A DNA stretch of 6,535 bases from an uncultured Devosia sp. (GCA_946481445.1 CAMLOA010000113.1:1-6535), one strand, 5' to 3'; positions 1 to 5,560 are shown, counted from the stretch's first letter. Made by a program: numbers and translations. The notes: generated from the letters alone by a model not told the origin.

Positions 1-641
1 AAAGTTTCAACGTCTACACCACCGACCTGGGTGAGGAAGGCGTCGATCTCGGCAAGCTCTATGATTACGACATCATTCTGCTCGACCTGAACCTGCCCGA
101 CATGAGCGGCTACGAGGTGCTTCGCACCCTGCGCGTCGCCAAGGTTCAGACACCCATCCTCATCCTGTCCGGCATGGCCGGCATCGAGGACAAGGTGCGC
201 GGCCTCGGCTTCGGCGCCGATGACTACATGACCAAGCCCTTCCATAAGGATGAGCTCGTGGCCCGCATCCACGCCATCGTCCGCCGGTCCAAGGGCCACG
301 CCCAGTCCGTGATCCAGACGGGCGATCTGACCGTCAACCTCGACACCAAGACGGTGGAAGTGCAGACGCAGCGGGTGCATCTGACGGGCAAGGAATACCA
401 GATGCTGGAGCTGCTTTCGCTCCGCAAGGGTACGACGCTCACCAAGGAAATGTTCCTCAACCACCTCTATGGCGGCATGGACGAGCCGGAACTGAAGATC
501 ATCGACGTCTTCATCTGCAAGCTGCGCAAGAAGCTCAGCGTTGCCACCGGCGGCAAGAATTACATCGAGACCGTGTGGGGCCGCGGCTATGTGCTGCGCG
601 AGCCCGACGAGAACGACGTCTACAACGAAAACGTCGCCTGA
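1..641 (+). CDS. ctrA: Cell-cycle response regulator CtrA (5' end outside window)
   Basis: OmpR-family master regulator of the alphaproteobacterial cell cycle; it binds TTAA-N7-TTAAC boxes to control division, motility and envelope genes. The reading frame is open from base 3, and 212 residues are visible. Comparison with the usual length of about 230-235 suggests that some 23 N-terminal residues, including the first acidic pocket, lie upstream of the window. The receiver part shows [13 protein letters not shown], whose phospho-acceptor Asp is encoded at 84-86 (equivalent to D51), the LSG segment and the invariant Lys in YMTKPF. The winged-helix part follows, with [17 protein letters not shown], the recognition-helix region [14 protein letters not shown] and the closing wing [13 protein letters not shown]. 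This is near-signature CtrA sequence, so the identification is firm. The protein ends in Asn-Val-Ala rather than the Ala-Ala that marks Caulobacter CtrA for ClpXP degradation. An intrinsic terminator follows 26 bases after the stop. Confidence 0.97.
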   Translation, partial: SFNVYTTDLGEEGVDLGKLYDYDIILLDLNLPDMSGYEVLRTLRVAKVQTPILILSGMAGIEDKVRGLGFGADDYMTKPFHKDELVARIHAIVRRSKGHAQSVIQTGDLTVNLDTKTVEVQTQRVHLTGKEYQMLELLSLRKGTTLTKEMFLNHLYGGMDEPELKIIDVFICKLRKKLSVATGGKNYIETVWGRGYVLREPDENDVYNENVA

Positions 642-667
642 CCGCATCGGGCCTCGTCTACGAATGC

Positions 668-700
668 AAGCCCCGCGCGAAATCTCGCGCGGGGCTTTTT
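668..700 (+). terminator. Intrinsic terminator of ctrA
   Basis: A perfect GC-rich stem pairs GCCCCGCGCGA (670-680) with TCGCGCGGGGC (685-695) around the loop AATC. It is extended by A-T pairs and ends in a T run at 696-700. It lies 26 bases after the ctrA stop and before the convergent gene's stop. The opposite strand has only a short, broken T run after the stem, so termination should be mainly in the ctrA direction. Confidence 0.93.
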
Positions 701-713
701 CATGCGGGTGACG

Positions 714-725
714 CCCCCCCCCCCC
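714..725. repeat. 12-base poly-C tract
   Basis: Twelve consecutive C bases followed by GGG sit between the ctrA terminator and the end of the convergent gene at 738. The tract is non-coding on both strands. Such runs slip easily in replication and sequencing, so its exact length is uncertain. I see no promoter it could modulate. Confidence 0.9.
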
Positions 726-737
726 GGGCGGAAGCTG

Positions 738-1361
738 TCAATACCCCGTTGCCTGCATGACTGCGACGGCATTGACAATGCCATCGTCACTCTCGCGGAA
801 GGTGAGTTCCTGCCAGGTCTCCAGCGGCGAGCCGTCGTTGGGGGTAAGATTGGCAGACCTGAACCAGCCATAGTCGTCGGGCTGGCCGGTCAGATAGTTT
901 GCGGCGACGACATCTCCAGGCATGCCGACACCGAGAACGCCCAGGTCCACCGACAGGTCGGCCGGCCAGGTGCCGCACTGGGCAGACGCCGGCGCTGCGT
1001 CGCGCGCGTCGTGGCCCGCCCCGGTCACCTTGCCTTCGCCCATCTCGCCATCGGAGTAGAGCCAGAAAGTCTCGGCACCGCGGGCCAGGCAGGCCCAGGA
1101 CACCGCTTCTCCAGCCTCGCCCCAATGGTGGACGGTCGTGCCCAGGGCAGCAGCGGCGTCTTCGAGGGAGGTTTCCTCCAATGCAATCTGCAAGGACCCT
1201 GCGGTGATCCCGTAGACCTGCTTGACCTCACCCCACGGTTCGGGAGCGGAGGGGCCGCTCCGCGATACCTGGTCGATCCAGGTACCGGCGATCGGGGACT
1301 CCTCGGCTAGGGCCGGAAGGGCGGAAACGGCGATAATCAGGCAGGCGGCAGCAAGACGCAT
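738..1361 (-). CDS. Exported protein of unknown function
   Basis: 207-residue protein that I do not recognise. The start at 1361 is chosen because GGAG lies 7 bases upstream and the protein then opens with a clean Sec signal peptide, MRLAAACLIIAVSALPALA, with likely cleavage before Glu20. A start 10 residues further upstream would place MEAAPILEIP ahead of the signal peptide and is less likely. The mature part is acidic and rich in Gly, Ala and Trp, beginning AGTWIDQVSRSG. Only two cysteines remain (C91 and C129), which could form a disulfide in the periplasm. There is no transmembrane segment after the signal peptide and no catalytic motif I can name. It converges on ctrA and diverges from the exported hydrolase with 215 bp between start codons, so the two may share regulation. 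GC-rich third positions and the ribosome site support a real gene; the long opposite-strand reading frame here looks like a shadow. Confidence 0.75.
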   Translation of the reverse strand: MRLAAACLIIAVSALPALAEESPIAGTWIDQVSRSGPSAPEPWGEVKQVYGITAGSLQIALEETSLEDAAAALGTTVHHWGEAGEAVSWACLARGAETFWLYSDGEMGEGKVTGAGHDARDAAPASAQCGTWPADLSVDLGVLGVGMPGDVVAANYLTGQPDDYGWFRSANLTPNDGSPLETWQELTFRESDDGIVNAVAVMQATGY

Positions 1362-1457
1362 TGGTATCTCCAGGATTGGTGCGGCCTCCATATCGACACG
1401 GATATGAACGGAAGCTGACTGGGCGTTCCGCGCCTCCAGCGCGGGTTGACTGCACTG

Positions 1458-1496
1458 GCGGCAGGGCGAACCGATCCTTCAAAAAGGACCTGCCGC
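1458..1496. repeat. Composite inverted repeat upstream of the hydrolase promoter
   Basis: The outer arms GCGGCAGG (1458-1465) and CCTGCCGC (1489-1496) are perfect complements. An inner hairpin, TCCTT-CAAA-AAGGA (1475-1488), abuts the right arm directly, while nine unpaired bases (1466-1474) separate it from the left arm. It ends four bases before the TGTCGA element. No T run follows on either strand, so it is not an ordinary terminator. It may be a protein-binding site or a structured 5' leader from an upstream start; its role is unknown. Confidence 0.55.
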
Positions 1497-1500
1497 GCCG

Positions 1501-1527
1501 TGTCGAAGCGGCGGAGCGAGACTCGTC
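1501..1527 (+). promoter_or_regulatory. Putative ECF42-dependent promoter
   Basis: TGTCGA at 1501-1506 is followed, after exactly 17 bp, by CGTC at 1524-1527. As I recall the ECF42 literature from Streptomyces venezuelae, the family's target motif is TGTCGA at -35 and CG(A/T)C at -10. The spacing is normal for ECF promoters. The element faces the hydrolase gene, leaving an estimated leader of about 40 bases before its ATG at 1577. The ECF42-type sigma gene is the next gene downstream, so the element would make the pair autoregulated. I found TGTCGA by eye at three other plus-strand places (4056, 4322, 4701), none with CGTC at the right distance. Confidence 0.65.
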
Positions 1528-1536
1528 GTTCACGTA

Positions 1537-1557
1537 GGAGCGCCCAACTGGAGCGCC
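1537..1557 (+). repeat. Short direct repeat in the hydrolase leader
   Basis: GGAGCGCC occurs at 1537-1544 and again at 1550-1557, a 13-base period, just downstream of the predicted ECF promoter start site and before the ribosome binding site GAGGAG (1565-1570). It could be a tandem binding site in the leader, or chance in GC-rich DNA. Confidence 0.35.
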
Positions 1558-1576
1558 ACAGCCCGAGGAGACTTTC

Positions 1577-2443
1577 ATGCTTCGCACCACCATCGTCGCC
1601 GGCCTTCTGGCCGTGATCACCCCCGCCTATGCCCAGGCCGAGCCGGCCGGAGGAACCGTCGCTGTCAACGGGATGCAGATGTATTATGAGGTATCCGGCG
1701 AGGGTGACCCGCTGATCGTGCTGCACGGCGCCTATATGAACATCGGCACCATGGGAGACATCGTCCCCCGGCTCGCCGAGACCCACAAGGTCTATGCGCT
1801 CGAATTCCAGGGCCACGGCCGCACCACCGATATCGACCGGCCCATCACCTATCCCAATCTGGCCAGCGACGTGGCCGCATTCATGGACGTCATGGGCATC
1901 CAGAAGGCCGACGTGTTCGGCTATTCCATGGGTGCCGCCGCCGGCCTGCGCCTGGCCATAGACCACCCCGATAAGGTCGACCAACTGGTGGCCGCATCGG
2001 TGGCCTACGACGCCGAGGGCTGGCAGCCGGCCTTCGTCGAGTTCATCCCGCAGATGGTGCCCGAGATGTTCGTGGGCACCCCGATGGAAGACGAGTGGAA
2101 GAAGCTGGCGCCCAACCCCGACGGGTTCCCCGCCCTGGTCGAAAAGCTTATCGCGCTCGAGAAGGAGCCAATGGCCTGGGAGGCGGAGGTCAAGGCGCTC
2201 ACGACCCCGGTCCTGATCATCGCCGGCGATGCCGACGTCTCGACGCTCGAACACAATGTGGCGCTGTTCCGCCTGCTGGGCGGCGGCGGCATGGGCGACA
2301 TGGGCGTCCCCCTCCCCGCCTCGCGCCTGGCCGTTCTGCCGGCGACCTCCCATACGGCAGTGATCAACCAGACCGACCTGCTCTACGGCTTCATCGAGCC
2401 CTTCCTCCAGGGCGAGACGCCAGCCGGCTTCATAGGCATGTAG
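1577..2443 (+). CDS. Exported alpha/beta-fold hydrolase
   Basis: 288-residue serine hydrolase of the alpha/beta-fold superfamily, probably acting in the periplasm or outside the cell; the substrate cannot be read from sequence. The start is fixed by GAGGAG six bases upstream. A signal peptide covers roughly residues 1-21 (MLRTTIVAGLLAVITPAYAQA). The catalytic core is complete: the oxyanion-hole strand LIVLHGAY (HG at 50-51), the nucleophile elbow GYSMG with Ser117, the acid in IIAGDADV (probably Asp220) and the base in ATSHTAV (His259). The segment from about 145 to 205 is the lid or cap region, and a Gly-rich loop RLLGGGGMGDMG (about 232-243) is inserted before the last strand. The gene sits 99 bp upstream of an ECF42-type sigma gene on the same strand and just downstream of a matching promoter, suggesting an operon. 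Export is notable because many relatives of this fold are cytoplasmic. The fold call is firm; an esterase or lactonase activity would be a guess. Confidence 0.93.
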   Translation: MLRTTIVAGLLAVITPAYAQAEPAGGTVAVNGMQMYYEVSGEGDPLIVLHGAYMNIGTMGDIVPRLAETHKVYALEFQGHGRTTDIDRPITYPNLASDVAAFMDVMGIQKADVFGYSMGAAAGLRLAIDHPDKVDQLVAASVAYDAEGWQPAFVEFIPQMVPEMFVGTPMEDEWKKLAPNPDGFPALVEKLIALEKEPMAWEAEVKALTTPVLIIAGDADVSTLEHNVALFRLLGGGGMGDMGVPLPASRLAVLPATSHTAVINQTDLLYGFIEPFLQGETPAGFIGM

Positions 2444-2459
2444 TCTTGCTCCCATCACC

Positions 2460-2493
2460 GGCAGGGTGGGGTGCAAGCGGGCGCCCCTCTGCC
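2460..2493 (+). other. Intercistronic hairpin between hydrolase and sigma genes
   Basis: GGCAG (2460-2464) pairs with CTGCC (2489-2493). After a small internal loop, GGGGTGC (2468-2474) pairs with GCGCCCC (2481-2487), including one G-U pair, closing on the loop AAGCGG. No T run follows, so it is unlikely to end transcription by itself. It lies 16 bases after the hydrolase stop, where such stems often protect the upstream message from 3' decay. Confidence 0.55.
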
Positions 2494-2509
2494 ATCAAGA
2501 AGCGGTTGC

Positions 2510-2546
2510 TCATGGCGACGGATGCTGTTTTCATCCGCCGCCATGA
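2510..2546 (+). promoter_or_regulatory. Hairpin enclosing the sigma-factor start codon
   Basis: Bases 2510-2524 are complementary to 2532-2546 with a single A-C mismatch (2518 against 2538), giving a 15-position stem around the 7-base loop CTGTTTT. The chosen ATG of the sigma gene (2543-2545) lies in the right arm, and no Shine-Dalgarno sequence is visible ahead of it. In RNA this should block initiation unless opened, for example by ribosomes, a protein or temperature. It could instead be a DNA operator. The structure is seen in the sequence; the function is inferred. Confidence 0.55.
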
Positions 2547-3811
2547 CTACGCAATCCGAAACGCACCGCGCCATCACGGCGACATGGAAAATCGAGCAGC
2601 CGCGCCTGATTGCCGGGCTGACGCGGATGGTCCGCGACATCTCGCTGGCCGAGGAACTGGCGCAGGACGCCCTAATCATCGCGCTCAAGACCTGGCCCGA
2701 AACTGGCGTCCCCCGCAATCCGGGCGCCTGGCTCATGCAGACGGCCAAGCGCAAGGCCATCGACTATTTCCGTCACCGGACGATGGCGGCCGGCAAGCTG
2801 CAGGAAGTCGGCCGCATCATCGAGGAGGATGCACCCGACCACGAGGCCGATCTCGTGGAAGCGCTTGACGACGACGTGGGTGACGACCTGCTGCGGCTGA
2901 TCTTCACCTCCTGCCACCCCATCCTGCCGGCAGAGTCGCGCGTCGCGCTGACCCTGCGCCTGCTGGGCGGCCTCACCACCGAGGAAATCGCTCGCGCCTT
3001 CCTTGCCGCCGAGCCCACGATCGGGCAGCGGATCGTGCGTGCCAAGAAAACCATTGCCGAAGCTGGCATTCCCTTCGAGGTGCCGCGCGGTCCGGAACGG
3101 GCGGAGCGCGTGTCCTCGGTGCTTGGCGTGCTCTATCTCATCTTCAACGAAGGCTATTCGGCCACGGCCGGCGAGGACTGGATGCGTCCGCAACTGTGCA
3201 GCGAGGCCATGCGGCTCGGCCGGGTGCTGGCGCGGCTGATGCCGGACGATTCGGAGGTCCATGCCCTTGTCGCGCTTATGGAAATCCAGGCGTCGCGGAC
3301 CGCCGCGCGGACCGATTCCTCCGGGCAGCCCATCCTGCTGCTCGACCAGGACCGCGCGCGCTGGGACCAGCTGCTCATCCGCCGCGGCCTGGCCGCACTG
3401 GACCGCTCGATCGCGCTCGGTGGCGCCAGCCACCCCTATGCGCTGCAGGCGGCGATCGCGGCTTGCCACGCCCGTGCCCGCCGGGCTGCCGACACCGATT
3501 GGACCATGATTTCAGCCCTTTACGCCCAGCTGGCGGCGGTCTCTCCCTCCCCGGTCATCGAGCTCAACCGCGCGGTCGCCATTTCCATGGCCGACGGTCC
3601 GGCCGCGGCCCTGGCGCTCATCGACACCATTGCCGATGCGCCCGCGCTGCAGAACTATCATCTGCTCTATGGCGTGCGGGGCGACATGCTGAGCAAGCTG
3701 GGCCGGCATGCCGAGGCGGCGATCGATTTCCGGCGCGCGGCGGAACTGACCCGCAATGCGCGGGAGAAGACCTATCTGCTTGGCAGGGCAGAAGAAACCG
3801 GGGCCGCCTAG
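2543..3811 (+). CDS. ECF42-type RNA polymerase sigma factor with C-terminal TPR region
   Basis: 422-residue sigma-70 family factor of the extracytoplasmic-function type, matching the ECF42 group (COG4941). Sigma region 2 spans roughly 10-80, with RLIAGLTRMVRDISLAEELA and the characteristic GVPRNPGAWLMQTAKRKAID. Sigma region 4 covers about 115-172, with FTSCHPILPAESRVALTLRL and LTTEEIARAFL. The long C-terminal extension (about 185-420) is the family hallmark: LGVLYLIFNEGYSA, then the conserved LLDQDRARWD (267-275) and TPR-like helices such as LYGVRGDMLSKLGRHAEAA. ECF42 factors have no separate anti-sigma factor, the extension being thought to control activity; none is seen here. Start choice: ATG 2543 gives the usual family N terminus (THRAI), but it has no clear ribosome site and lies in a hairpin; ATG 2522, seven codons upstream, is the alternative. 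The usual DGPF/YCII partner gene is absent and an exported hydrolase takes its place. The 3' end overlaps the convergent regulator by three bases or so. Confidence 0.95.
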   Translation: MTTQSETHRAITATWKIEQPRLIAGLTRMVRDISLAEELAQDALIIALKTWPETGVPRNPGAWLMQTAKRKAIDYFRHRTMAAGKLQEVGRIIEEDAPDHEADLVEALDDDVGDDLLRLIFTSCHPILPAESRVALTLRLLGGLTTEEIARAFLAAEPTIGQRIVRAKKTIAEAGIPFEVPRGPERAERVSSVLGVLYLIFNEGYSATAGEDWMRPQLCSEAMRLGRVLARLMPDDSEVHALVALMEIQASRTAARTDSSGQPILLLDQDRARWDQLLIRRGLAALDRSIALGGASHPYALQAAIAACHARARRAADTDWTMISALYAQLAAVSPSPVIELNRAVAISMADGPAAALALIDTIADAPALQNYHLLYGVRGDMLSKLGRHAEAAIDFRRAAELTRNAREKTYLLGRAEETGAA

Positions 3812-3817
3812 GCGGCC
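3802..3817. repeat. Perfect 16-bp palindrome across two convergent stop codons
   Basis: GGCCGCCT (3802-3809) is followed directly by its exact complement AGGCGGCC (3810-3817). The centre CTAG holds the TAG stop of the sigma gene on the plus strand (3809-3811) and the TAG of the response regulator on the minus strand (3808-3810). As a result both proteins end in Ala-Ala encoded by GCC GCC TAG. There is no loop, so it would act as double-stranded DNA or an intermolecular pairing site rather than a hairpin terminator. Confidence 0.85.
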
Positions 3818-4173
3818 ATGGGCAGTTCGAACTTGGCCTCGAGCACGGTGCGGTCGAACGGCTTCATCATGTAGTCGCTGGCACCGGCCTTGAGCGCCAG
3901 GGCGATGGCGCCGATGTCGTTCTCGACGGTGCAATAGACCACATAAGGTTTCTCGCCGCCGACGTAAGCCCTTAGCAGCTTTAGAAATTCCAGCCCGCTC
4001 ATGATGGGCATGTTCCAGTCGAGCAGGATGGCATCGGGCATTTCCTGCCGGCACTTGTCGAAGGCTTCCTGGCCATCTTCGGCCTCGTCGACGATATAAT
4101 CCATGTCTTCGAGCAGACGCCGGGCGACTTTGCGCACAACGCTTGAATCGTCGACGATGAGACAGGATTTCAT
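3808..4173 (-). CDS. CheY-like single-domain response regulator
   Basis: 121-residue stand-alone receiver domain with all conserved residues: the acidic pair D8-D9 in LIVDDSS, phospho-acceptor Asp52 in ILLDWNMP, Thr82 in VVYCTVEND, and Lys104 in YMMKPF. It has no output domain, so it must signal by protein contact or pass phosphate onward. The DWNMP and MKPFD signatures resemble a family of alphaproteobacterial CheY-like proteins; it does not look like CpdR or DivK, and I give no symbol. It lies 83 bp downstream of chpT on the same strand, which suggests co-expression and makes it a candidate ChpT partner; this is inference. The ribosome site ahead of ATG 4173 is weak. The protein ends at Ala-Ala soon after the last helix, and its stop codon overlaps that of the convergent sigma gene. 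Confidence 0.93.
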   Translation of the reverse strand: MKSCLIVDDSSVVRKVARRLLEDMDYIVDEAEDGQEAFDKCRQEMPDAILLDWNMPIMSGLEFLKLLRAYVGGEKPYVVYCTVENDIGAIALALKAGASDYMMKPFDRTVLEAKFELPMAA

Positions 4174-4238
4174 GTCGGACCGGACCCGCAGAGACTAACG
4201 CTGCATTCGATTATGGACAGCACTCCCTACGGATTGGT

Positions 4239-4251
4239 TAGCAGACTGCTA
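4239..4251. repeat. Short palindrome after chpT
   Basis: TAGCAG (4239-4244), a single A, then CTGCTA (4246-4251) form a perfect inverted repeat five bases beyond the chpT stop codon, in the gap before the response-regulator gene. No T run follows on the minus strand, so it is not a recognisable terminator; it could be an operator for the downstream gene or chance. Confidence 0.35.
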
Positions 4252-4256
4252 GCATT

Positions 4257-4931
4257 TCAGGCCCCGGAAGCCACGACGCGCGGCACCGCGGTAAAAAAGA
4301 ACCTGTCATCTTCAAGACCGATGTCGATATCCATATCCGTCATGCGGGCGAGCAGGCCCGTATAGAAGGGCTGGATGCCCCGTGCATCGACGCCCTCCTC
4401 GGGTGCGCCCGACAGCAATCCCGCCGCGCCGGAGGGCACCAGGGTCTTCTGCCGCTTCTCCGGATCGCTGTGCGAGGTGAACTCGAACCTTTCCTGGCCG
4501 GCATCGCCCGTGATCGTCGCCGTCACCGTGCCGCCGCGCGGCACCGAGGTGGCGGCGATCAGAAGCATGTTCATGAACAGCTTGGCCTTGTGCTTGGGCA
4601 GCAGGATGAGCGGCACATTCCATTCCAGATCGGCCTTCTCGATCTCGAACAGGATGCGGGCGACGCGCTCGCATTCGCGCGTATCGATATCGGTGCCCGA
4701 TGTCGAGGACGCCCCATAGGCCAGCCGGGCGAATTCGAGCTTGGCCCGGCTCTGCTTGGCCGCGCTGGCGATGAGGTCCCGCGCGCCTTCGGCCATTTCC
4801 GCCTGGCTCGGATCGGCCAGCACTTCGAGCCCATTGCCGATGGCCCCGATCGGGTTGATCAGGTCATGGCACACCCGGCTGCACAGCATGGCCGCCAGGT
4901 CGGTTGCCTTGAGCTCGATGATGTCGGCCAT
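4257..4931 (-). CDS. chpT: Histidine phosphotransferase ChpT
   Basis: 224-residue cytoplasmic phosphotransferase that, in Caulobacter and relatives, carries phosphate from the hybrid kinase CckA to CtrA and CpdR. The N-terminal helical hairpin (about 10-75) has the signature LCSRVCHDLINPIGAIGNGL, with His22 as the phosphorylated residue. The rest (about 85-220) is a degenerate kinase-like ATPase fold without nucleotide-binding motifs, including LPKHKAKLFMNMLLIA and the family's IQPFYTGLLAR near 186-196. A GGAG sequence eight bases ahead of ATG 4931 supports the start. It lies between a YHS-domain gene upstream (85 bp gap) and a receiver gene downstream (83 bp gap), all on the minus strand. 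Its substrate CtrA is encoded at the left edge of the window, about 3.6 kb away, with the hydrolase and sigma genes in between. Family assignment is firm. Confidence 0.96.
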   Translation of the reverse strand: MADIIELKATDLAAMLCSRVCHDLINPIGAIGNGLEVLADPSQAEMAEGARDLIASAAKQSRAKLEFARLAYGASSTSGTDIDTRECERVARILFEIEKADLEWNVPLILLPKHKAKLFMNMLLIAATSVPRGGTVTATITGDAGQERFEFTSHSDPEKRQKTLVPSGAAGLLSGAPEEGVDARGIQPFYTGLLARMTDMDIDIGLEDDRFFFTAVPRVVASGA

Positions 4932-5016
4932 GAGGTAGTCTCCAGAGAATCACTAGCTGCGACTGTAGTGACTGGCCGCCAAAAGTGGACAGCAAATTGC
5001 GGCCCGAACCCGTCTT

Positions 5017-5517
5017 TCAGTTGATCGAAAGGCCTTTGGCAAGCTCGGGCCAGCGTGCCTCGGCGTCGCGGGCGGCAGCATCGGGGGCCAATAGGAAGGC
5101 CTCGCGCTGGGAGGCCGAATAGAACAGGTAGAGCCGCTGCTTGAACACCACATAGATGTCGGGATTGCTGTCGGACACGTAGCCGCGGGCCACGCCCATG
5201 GCGCCGTGGCCACCGAACTGGGGGGCGTAGATCTGCGGGTTGGCCCGGAAGATGTCGCGGTTGGCCGCCGACGCGAAATACCACGATACGTTCTGCCAGA
5301 CATATTCATGGTCCGGATGGCCCATCAGCGGGGCCGGTTCGGTGAAATAGCTCACCGGATCCTTGCCGCCCAGAGCGACCCCGGTCAGCGGATCGGTGAC
5401 GATGAGCGTGACGACGGACTGCGCATGGGCAGGCAGCGCGGCGAGCTGAGCCATGCCGAAAAGCGGCAGAACAAAGGCAAGCATGGTTAAGATTTGTTTA
5501 GAGGTTTGCTTCATCAT
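5017..5517 (-). CDS. Periplasmic YHS-domain protein
   Basis: 166-residue exported protein. The signal peptide (about 1-32) has basic residues K3 and K7, a hydrophobic core and the likely cleavage site PAHA before Gln33. The mature part matches the YHS-domain family: DPLTGVALGGKDPVSYFTE (about 42-60), WQNVSWYFASAANRDIFRANP with the pattern of the YHS core (74-94), YAPQFGGHGAMGVARG (97-112) and LYLFYSASQREAF (129-141). YHS domains occur in metal-handling proteins, but no specific role follows here; the mature protein has no cysteine, so the Cys seen in many YGGYC-type relatives is replaced by Gly. The start is ATG 5517 (or the adjacent ATG 5514). The frame stays open 60 codons further upstream, but that part crosses the divergent eipA gene and lacks a sensible leader. 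The ribosome site is weak. It lies 85 bp upstream of chpT on the same strand and could be co-transcribed with it. Confidence 0.9.
   Translation of the reverse strand: MMKQTSKQILTMLAFVLPLFGMAQLAALPAHAQSVVTLIVTDPLTGVALGGKDPVSYFTEPAPLMGHPDHEYVWQNVSWYFASAANRDIFRANPQIYAPQFGGHGAMGVARGYVSDSNPDIYVVFKQRLYLFYSASQREAFLLAPDAAARDAEARWPELAKGLSIN
5486..5501 (-). promoter_or_regulatory. Candidate CtrA box inside the YHS gene's signal-peptide codons
   Basis: Read on the minus strand this is CTAA-ACAAATC-TTAAC, one mismatch from the CtrA consensus TTAA-N7-TTAAC with correct spacing. It covers codons 6-11 of the YHS gene, including a TTA leucine codon that is unusual in such GC-rich DNA. It lies about 105 bp upstream of eipA. 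Binding is inferred only. Confidence 0.45.
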
Positions 5518-5560
5518 TGGCTCAAGATGATCGGCATGCCGCCAAGTGTGCGTCCCAGAC

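Noticed and set aside
702..1310. 202-residue plus-strand reading frame
   Set aside because: It opposes the gene with a signal peptide and ribosome site at 738-1361, begins at the poly-C tract, and its protein has no recognisable pattern.
1393..1398. TGTCGA on the minus strand upstream of the 738-1361 gene
   Set aside because: No CGTC or CGAC lies 16-17 bases downstream (TCCT or ATCC instead), so it does not make a complete ECF42 promoter.
1446..1474. TTGACT as a housekeeping -35 element for the hydrolase
   Set aside because: At 17-bp spacing the -10 position reads AACCGA, a poor match, so I did not call a sigma-70 promoter.
1337..2476. 379-residue minus-strand reading frame opposite the hydrolase
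   Set aside because: It is His/Gly/Asp-rich in the way typical of antisense frames of GC-rich genes, and the plus strand encodes a complete catalytic triad.
2672..3469. 265-residue minus-strand frame opposite the sigma gene
   Set aside because: It is a shadow of the clearly recognisable ECF42-type protein, with no ribosome site or family match.
4322..4341. TGTCGA followed by CGTC
   Set aside because: The spacing is only 10 bases and the site lies within the chpT coding sequence.
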